A stretch of DNA of 30,887 nucleotides from contig DATGKK010000096.1 in NCBI GenBank assembly GCA_035294725.1, positions 1-30,887 of the forward strand. Direction: 5' to 3'. Each line of letters opens with the position of its first letter. The first letter of the stretch is position 1. The DNA is from DATGKK01 sp035294725 (GTDB taxonomy: Bacteria; Actinomycetota; Acidimicrobiia; Acidimicrobiales; Bog-793). Position numbers and translations under genes: made by a program. This document shows, in pieces, positions 29,737 to 30,887 of this stretch. The notes under the pieces were generated by a model. It was not told where the DNA came from. It did no database searches and saw only the letters and a program-made list of their open reading frames with translations.

Positions 29737-30851
29737 GCCGGCGAGCCCCGACCGAGCGCCGCCCGGCGCTGCTCGTGCTCGCCGACGGCACCGTGTTCGA
29801 GGGCGAGGCGATGGGGGCCGAGGCCGTGGTCGCGAGCGGCGAGCTCGTCTTCAACACCTGCCTCTCCGGCTACCAGGAGGTGGTCACGGACCCCTCGTAC
29901 GCGGGGCAGGTCATCGCCTTCACCTACCCGCACATCGGTAACTACGGCGTCTCTCCCGATGACGAGGAGTCCGGCCGCCCGTTCTGCCGGGGCGTCGTCG
30001 TGCGGGACGTGACCGAGCGGCCGAGCAACTGGCGGGCCGCCGAGAGCCTCGAGGCCTACCTCGCCCGCCGGGCGATCCCGGGTCTCACCGGCGTCGACAC
30101 GCGCCGCCTCACCCGGCACATCCGGGCGGAGGGAGCGATGAGCTGCGCCTTCGGGACGGCGAGCGAGGCCGAGCTGCTCGCCGCGGCCCGGGCCGAGCCG
30201 GGTACCGAGGGGGTCGACCTCGTCGGGGAGGTGACGACGGCCGAGCCGTACCGGCCGGACCCCCGGCTCGTCGATCCCCGCGGCGAGACGACGGGGCTGT
30301 TCGTGGTCGCCTACGACTTCGGCGTCAAGTCGACGATCCTGCGCAACTTGACGCGGATCGCCACCGTCGAGGTGGTCCCGGCGGCGACGCCCGCCGCCGA
30401 GGTGCTCGGGCGGGAGCCGGACGGGGTCTTCCTCTCCAACGGGCCTGGCGACCCGGCCGCGCTCGACCACCTCACCGCCGAGATCGGCCAGCTCCTCGGG
30501 AAGGTGCCGATCTTCGGCATCTGCCTCGGCCACCAGCTGCTGGCGGCGGCACTGGGGGCGACAACCTACAAGCTCCGCTTCGGCCACCACGGCGGCAACC
30601 ACCCGGTGCGCCGGGAGGCGACCGGGACGGTCGAGATCACGAGCCAGAACCACGGCTACGCGGTCGAGCGGGGCTCGCTTGGCTCCGCCGAGGTGACGCA
30701 CGTGAACCTGAACGACGGCGTCGTCGAGGGGGTGCGGGTCGACGGGCTTCGCGCCTTCGGGGTGCAGTACCACCCGGAGGCGGGACCGGGCCCTCACGAC
30801 GCCCGCTACCTGTTCGACGAGTTCCGCTCGGTCATGGAGGGGGCCGGCTGA
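29733..30851 (+). CDS. carA: Carbamoyl-phosphate synthase small subunit
   Basis: Glutaminase subunit that supplies ammonia to CarB. The 372-residue protein has the CPSase small-chain domain (ADGTVFEGEAMGA, NTCLSGYQEVVTDPSY and YPHIGNYG) and a C-terminal class I glutamine amidotransferase. Its triad is Cys264 in IFGICLGHQLLA, His347 and Glu349 in GVQYHPEAGPG. LSNGPGDP and the segment HHGGNHPV are also typical. ATG 29733 overlaps the pyrC stop (ATGA), and its own TGA shares a base with the carB start (TGATG). The large pyrC-frame shadow upstream is not coding. Confidence 0.97.
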   Translation: MSRRAPTERRPALLVLADGTVFEGEAMGAEAVVASGELVFNTCLSGYQEVVTDPSYAGQVIAFTYPHIGNYGVSPDDEESGRPFCRGVVVRDVTERPSNWRAAESLEAYLARRAIPGLTGVDTRRLTRHIRAEGAMSCAFGTASEAELLAAARAEPGTEGVDLVGEVTTAEPYRPDPRLVDPRGETTGLFVVAYDFGVKSTILRNLTRIATVEVVPAATPAAEVLGREPDGVFLSNGPGDPAALDHLTAEIGQLLGKVPIFGICLGHQLLAAALGATTYKLRFGHHGGNHPVRREATGTVEITSQNHGYAVERGSLGSAEVTHVNLNDGVVEGVRVDGLRAFGVQYHPEAGPGPHDARYLFDEFRSVMEGAG

Positions 30852-30887
30852 TGCCGCGGCGCGACGACCTCGAGTCGATCCTCGTCA
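30851..30887 (+). CDS. carB: Carbamoyl-phosphate synthase large subunit (first 12 codons only)
   Basis: ATG 30851 follows carA with a 1-nt overlap. The visible residues MPRRDDLESILV match the usual CarB N-terminus, which normally reads on into a GSGPI nucleotide-binding loop. The gene is cut by the window end. Identification rests on these residues and the carA-carB order. Confidence 0.88.
   Translation, partial: MPRRDDLESILV

Noticed and set aside
1..30887. CRISPR arrays, tRNAs, rRNAs, insertion sequences, prophage or attachment sites.
   Set aside because: I found no regularly spaced repeats, cloverleaf-like genes, transposase or integrase motifs, or long terminal repeats.

Overview
This is a very GC-rich window from an actinobacterium, most likely a deep-branching class such as Acidimicrobiia; that class assignment is inference. 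The evidence is a mycofactocin glycosyltransferase, the classical (chorismate-derived) menaquinone genes, the gene order aroC-aroK-aroB-aroQ-pepQ-efp-nusB then pyrR-pyrB-pyrC-carA-carB that is typical of Actinobacteria, and many promoters in which a TANNNT box sits about 7 nt before the start codon, as in leaderless transcripts. No rRNA, tRNA, CRISPR array, insertion sequence or prophage is visible.

Layout. 1-1067: the 3' part of a mycofactocin glycosyltransferase gene (mftF). 1033-5986: menE(-), menA(+), menH(-), menD(+), four menaquinone genes in alternating orientation. 5973-6719: a DUF169-family gene on the minus strand, broken by at least two single-base frameshifts. 6775-8991: a small lipoprotein, a flavin-reductase-like protein and an RNase D. 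9024-10912(-): a GH13 alpha-glucosidase-like enzyme behind a 79-residue conserved-looking protein. 11000-13029(-): an ECF-like sigma factor and a membrane-anchored beta-propeller protein. 13387-13563: a 58-residue Cys-containing protein.

13657-17245(-) holds the most unusual system. It is a tightly coupled three-gene unit: ATP-grasp ligase, radical SAM protein with a C-terminal Cys-Cys-Ala-Glu-Pro tail (the cysteine form of a family that also has selenocysteine members), and a cysteine-rich DUF3109-like protein. Both junctions are 4-nt start/stop overlaps, which suggests one pathway. Its product is unknown to me.

17342-23533: nfuA (Fe-S carrier), the shikimate genes aroC, aroK, aroB and aroQ, then pepQ, efp and nusB. 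The shikimate genes supply chorismate, the precursor used by MenD and the other menaquinone enzymes. 23520-26767: a divergent PurM-like protein and a kinase/CrtC-like pair inserted in the otherwise conserved array. 26800-30887: the pyrimidine operon pyrR-pyrB-pyrC-carA-carB (carB runs off the window), preceded by an RNA hairpin that fits the PyrR-binding consensus, so feedback by UMP/UTP through PyrR is likely at the level of translation.
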